Shown here in pieces: positions 62,234-64,000 of a DNA stretch of 64,000 nucleotides. This DNA is from Luteolibacter flavescens (GTDB lineage: Bacteria > Verrucomicrobiota > Verrucomicrobiia > Verrucomicrobiales > Akkermansiaceae). Made by a program: the position numbers and the translations under genes. The DNA lies in the NCBI RefSeq assembly GCF_025950085.1, contig NZ_JAPDDS010000015.1:62001-126000 (forward strand), read 5' to 3'. The notes under the pieces were generated by a model, which was not told where the DNA came from, ran no database searches, and saw only the letters and a list, made by a program, of their open reading frames with translations. How positions within the stretch are numbered: the stretch's first letter is position 1; every line of letters begins with the position of its first letter.

Positions 62234-63261
62234 CGGACGATCGGGGCTGAGGGAGATGAAACACAACGCACGCGGGTGCCGCCATCTTTTCCCGCGGAGA
62301 TGTCGATTTCCGCGCCGATCGCCCGCGCGCGGTAGTCCATGATGTGCAGGCCCATGCCGCCGCCGCGGGTATCGCGGGTGATGCCCGCGCCATCGTCCTC
62401 CACCACCAGCTCGAAGTCGCCGTCACGGGTGAAGAAGCGGATCGCGATCATCGAGGCGGACGCGTGCTTGATCGCATTGTTCAGCGCCTCCTGGGCGATG
62501 CGGTAGAGATGGATCGCGGCCGCCTTGTCGAGGCCGGACGGATTTCCCGAGACCTCCGCGATGCAGCGGACACCGGTGTGGCGCGAGGTGCTGCGGGCCA
62601 GGTCGCGCAGCGCGGTCTCCAGGCCCTCCTCCTCCAGCGGCACCGGGTGGAGGCCCTTCGCGATGTCACGCGCCTGGCCGATGGACTCGTCGATGGACTT
62701 CGCGATGCGCTCGGCATCCGCAGCTTCCGGCGCGGACTTTTCCTCCAGCGTGCGCTGGAGCAGACCGGCGGAGAAGGCGGTGGCCACGAGTTGCTGGCAC
62801 AGCCCATCGTGCAGGTCCTGGCCGATGCGTGCCTGCTCCGACTCGCGGGCGTCGAGAATGCGGCGCTCCAGCTTCAGGCGGGTGCGCACCTCGTCCTCCA
62901 GCCGCGCGGTGCGATCATGCACGCGGGCTTCCAGCGTTTCATTCAGCCTGCGCAGCGAGGTGACCAGCCACACGGCCACCAGCAGGACGCCGAGGCGCAG
63001 GGTGGAATTCCAGTAGGGCAGGTACTTCGGGATCAGAGGCCCGGACGTCACCAGGTCGGCATACAGCGAGACGGCCGTGGCGAAGATGGAGAAGAGGATG
63101 CTCGTCCGCGTCCGCGCGTGCCGCGTGACGAGCAGCACCGGCAGCAGGTAGAAGAAGGCACTGCTGAGCTGCGGCTCGATGTGCGTGTCCACGGAGCCGA
63201 TGAGCAGGACCATGAGGGTCCCGATCACCACCACCTGCCAGGGCCTTGAGGGGAGAGTCAC
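62230..63261 (-). CDS. Sensor histidine kinase, HisKA_3 (NarX/DegS-type)
   Basis: 343 residues from a GTG at 63261, which overlaps the phosphatase stop by four bases (GTGA at 63258-63261). Four hydrophobic helices span residues 10-110, so the sensor is a small membrane domain. HisKA_3 with His151 in ARIGQDLHDGLCQQLVAT, and a HATPase with IYRIAQEALNNAIKHASA-like LYRIAQEALNNAIKHASASM, VEDDGAGI and GGGMGLHIMDYRARAIGAEI. Its partner is the NarL-type regulator directly downstream. Confidence 0.93.
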   Translation of the reverse strand: MTLPSRPWQVVVIGTLMVLLIGSVDTHIEPQLSSAFFYLLPVLLVTRHARTRTSILFSIFATAVSLYADLVTSGPLIPKYLPYWNSTLRLGVLLVAVWLVTSLRRLNETLEARVHDRTARLEDEVRTRLKLERRILDARESEQARIGQDLHDGLCQQLVATAFSAGLLQRTLEEKSAPEAADAERIAKSIDESIGQARDIAKGLHPVPLEEEGLETALRDLARSTSRHTGVRCIAEVSGNPSGLDKAAAIHLYRIAQEALNNAIKHASASMIAIRFFTRDGDFELVVEDDGAGITRDTRGGGMGLHIMDYRARAIGAEIDISAGKDGGTRVRCVSSPSAPIVR

Positions 63262-63962
63262 TGACCTCCCTTATCCGATGCGGCTTCCGCAGACCACCAT
63301 TTCGAGAGGCAGGCCCCGGCGATGCCCGGGATGGCCAGGCCGGACTCGGAATAGTGCGAGCTGTCATTGAAGAGCATCAGCCGCGCCCGCACCGGGTCCT
63401 TGAAATCGACGATGTTCAGCGCCGCGGGATCCTGGTCGAGATTGTCGCGATAGCGCCGGGGATCGAAGCCGAGCAGCGAGCTGAGCAGCAGGCGGATGGT
63501 CGCCTTGTGCGAGACGACGATGACCGGCTTGCCCTGGTGATTCTTCACGATGTCGAGCAGCGCGGGCAGCGCGCGGGCGGTGACCTCCAGGCCCGTCTCG
63601 CCTCCCGGCGGCGCGTAGGTGAAGGGATCGCGATCCCACGCCGTGACTTCTTCCGGGTAGGCGGTCTCCACCTCGTCCCGCGTCATCTGCTCCCAGTGGC
63701 CGTGGGAGATTTCCTTCAGCCCGTCCCGCGCGATCACCTTGCTGCCATGCGGCGCGGCGAGGATGCTGGCGGTCTCCATCGTGCGGCCCAGCGGTGAGGC
63801 ATAGACGGCATCCACGGGGATGAGGCTGAGCCGCTCGGCCAGGCGGCGGACCTGTGCCCTGCCCTCCTCGGACAGCTCGACATCGGTCGAGCCGGCGAAG
63901 CGGTCTTCGGCAGTGAGCACGGTCGCGCCGTGGCGGATGAGGAAAATGCGGGTGACGGACAT
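63258..63962 (-). CDS. Histidine phosphatase family protein
   Basis: 234 residues. Phosphoglycerate mutase-like branch: RIFLIRHGATVLTAEDRFAG with the catalytic RHG, VYASPLGRTMETASIL, EISHGHWEQMTRDE and VIVVSHKATIRLLLSSLLG (second His). Cytosolic. Members include cobalamin-pathway phosphatases and generic sugar-phosphatases; this one cannot be resolved. Its stop overlaps the kinase GTG start, so the three genes form one operon. The link of a phosphatase to a two-component system is worth noting. Confidence 0.92.
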   Translation of the reverse strand: MSVTRIFLIRHGATVLTAEDRFAGSTDVELSEEGRAQVRRLAERLSLIPVDAVYASPLGRTMETASILAAPHGSKVIARDGLKEISHGHWEQMTRDEVETAYPEEVTAWDRDPFTYAPPGGETGLEVTARALPALLDIVKNHQGKPVIVVSHKATIRLLLSSLLGFDPRRYRDNLDQDPAALNIVDFKDPVRARLMLFNDSSHYSESGLAIPGIAGACLSKWWSAEAASDKGGQ

Positions 63963-63981
63963 GCGCGTCGAAGGGAAGCGA

Positions 63982-64000
63982 TCAGGCGTCCTTCTTCCAG
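63982..64000 (-). CDS. Possible 3' end of a further gene (edge fragment)
   Basis: Read from the window's right edge on the minus strand, the sequence gives Trp-Lys-Lys-Asp-Ala followed by TGA (stop at 63982-63984), 19 bases before the phosphatase start. This would fit the end of a fourth gene in the same operon. Too short to be sure. Confidence 0.3.

Overview
This window is a chromosomal segment of a high-GC bacterium that most resembles the Verrucomicrobiota, probably a Luteolibacter-like member of the Verrucomicrobiales. The evidence is the gene content: SHD1-domain secreted proteins, a DUF1080 protein divergent from a PVC-type dehydrogenase fused to cytochrome c, short membrane proteins that begin with NPYAPP, and many dispersed word-like palindromic repeats. 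The taxonomy is inferred from protein style; there is no rRNA gene here to confirm it. There is one tRNA gene (Val, anticodon TAC), no CRISPR array, no recognisable insertion sequence and no prophage.

Layout. 1-7.1 kb: a methyltransferase cut by the left edge, a TPM-domain gene pair, an S4 RNA-binding protein, two GspG-like orphan pseudopilins and a U32 peptidase-family rRNA hydroxylation protein. 7.1-13.5 kb: a tandem pair of secreted paralogues, then two secreted SHD1 proteins, one of them carrying two retropepsin-like aspartic protease modules in one chain. 13.5-20.6 kb: a very large alpha-2-macroglobulin with an intact thioester motif and a divergent zinc-ribbon membrane protein. 20.7-25 kb: three tandem NPYAPP membrane paralogues, a dicarboxylate symporter and a Phd/VapC-type toxin-antitoxin pair with a perfect 9-bp operator palindrome. 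25-34 kb: dusB, a CII-like regulator, then a signalling cluster (receiver protein, KinB-like sensor kinase, AlgB-like sigma-54 activator) divergent from an Hsp70. 34-41 kb: tRNA-Val, small conserved proteins, a membrane protein fused to an acyl carrier protein domain, truA and an M48 protease. 41-45.8 kb: sugar/heme oxidation genes and a NagD-like phosphatase. 45.8-48.3 kb: repeat-dense region with a frameshifted membrane-protein gene. 48.3-54 kb: a double nucleotidyltransferase, a hypothetical gene whose 3' end is triplicated together with a palindromic repeat, rlmN and a phosphoesterase. 54-64 kb: typA, a TetR/thioredoxin/MFS locus, an LRR-kinase, a thioesterase-rpiB pair, and an overlapping phosphatase-sensor kinase-LuxR regulator operon.

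How genes work together. Several pairs are translationally coupled by 4-base stop/start overlaps (TPM pair, toxin-antitoxin, YkgJ/DUF1080, thioesterase/rpiB, and the phosphatase/kinase/regulator chain). RNA modification is over-represented: an rlhA-like gene, dusB, truA and rlmN. Extracytoplasmic protein handling is also prominent: macroglobulin, double aspartic protease, M48 protease, orphan GspG-like proteins.

Repeats. At least five families of dispersed palindromes occupy nearly every intergenic gap: the GTGGCTNCGGCATC element, the CGCGAAAAACGCGAAA element, the ACGGATGAACAC element, the GCGGAATTCATTCCGC element and short 'GGGCTaaAGCCC' hairpins. Some have invaded or duplicated coding sequence. 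The least explained items are the membrane-anchored ACP fusion, the tandem aspartic protease, the double nucleotidyltransferase and the repeat-linked duplication at 51.4-51.7 kb.
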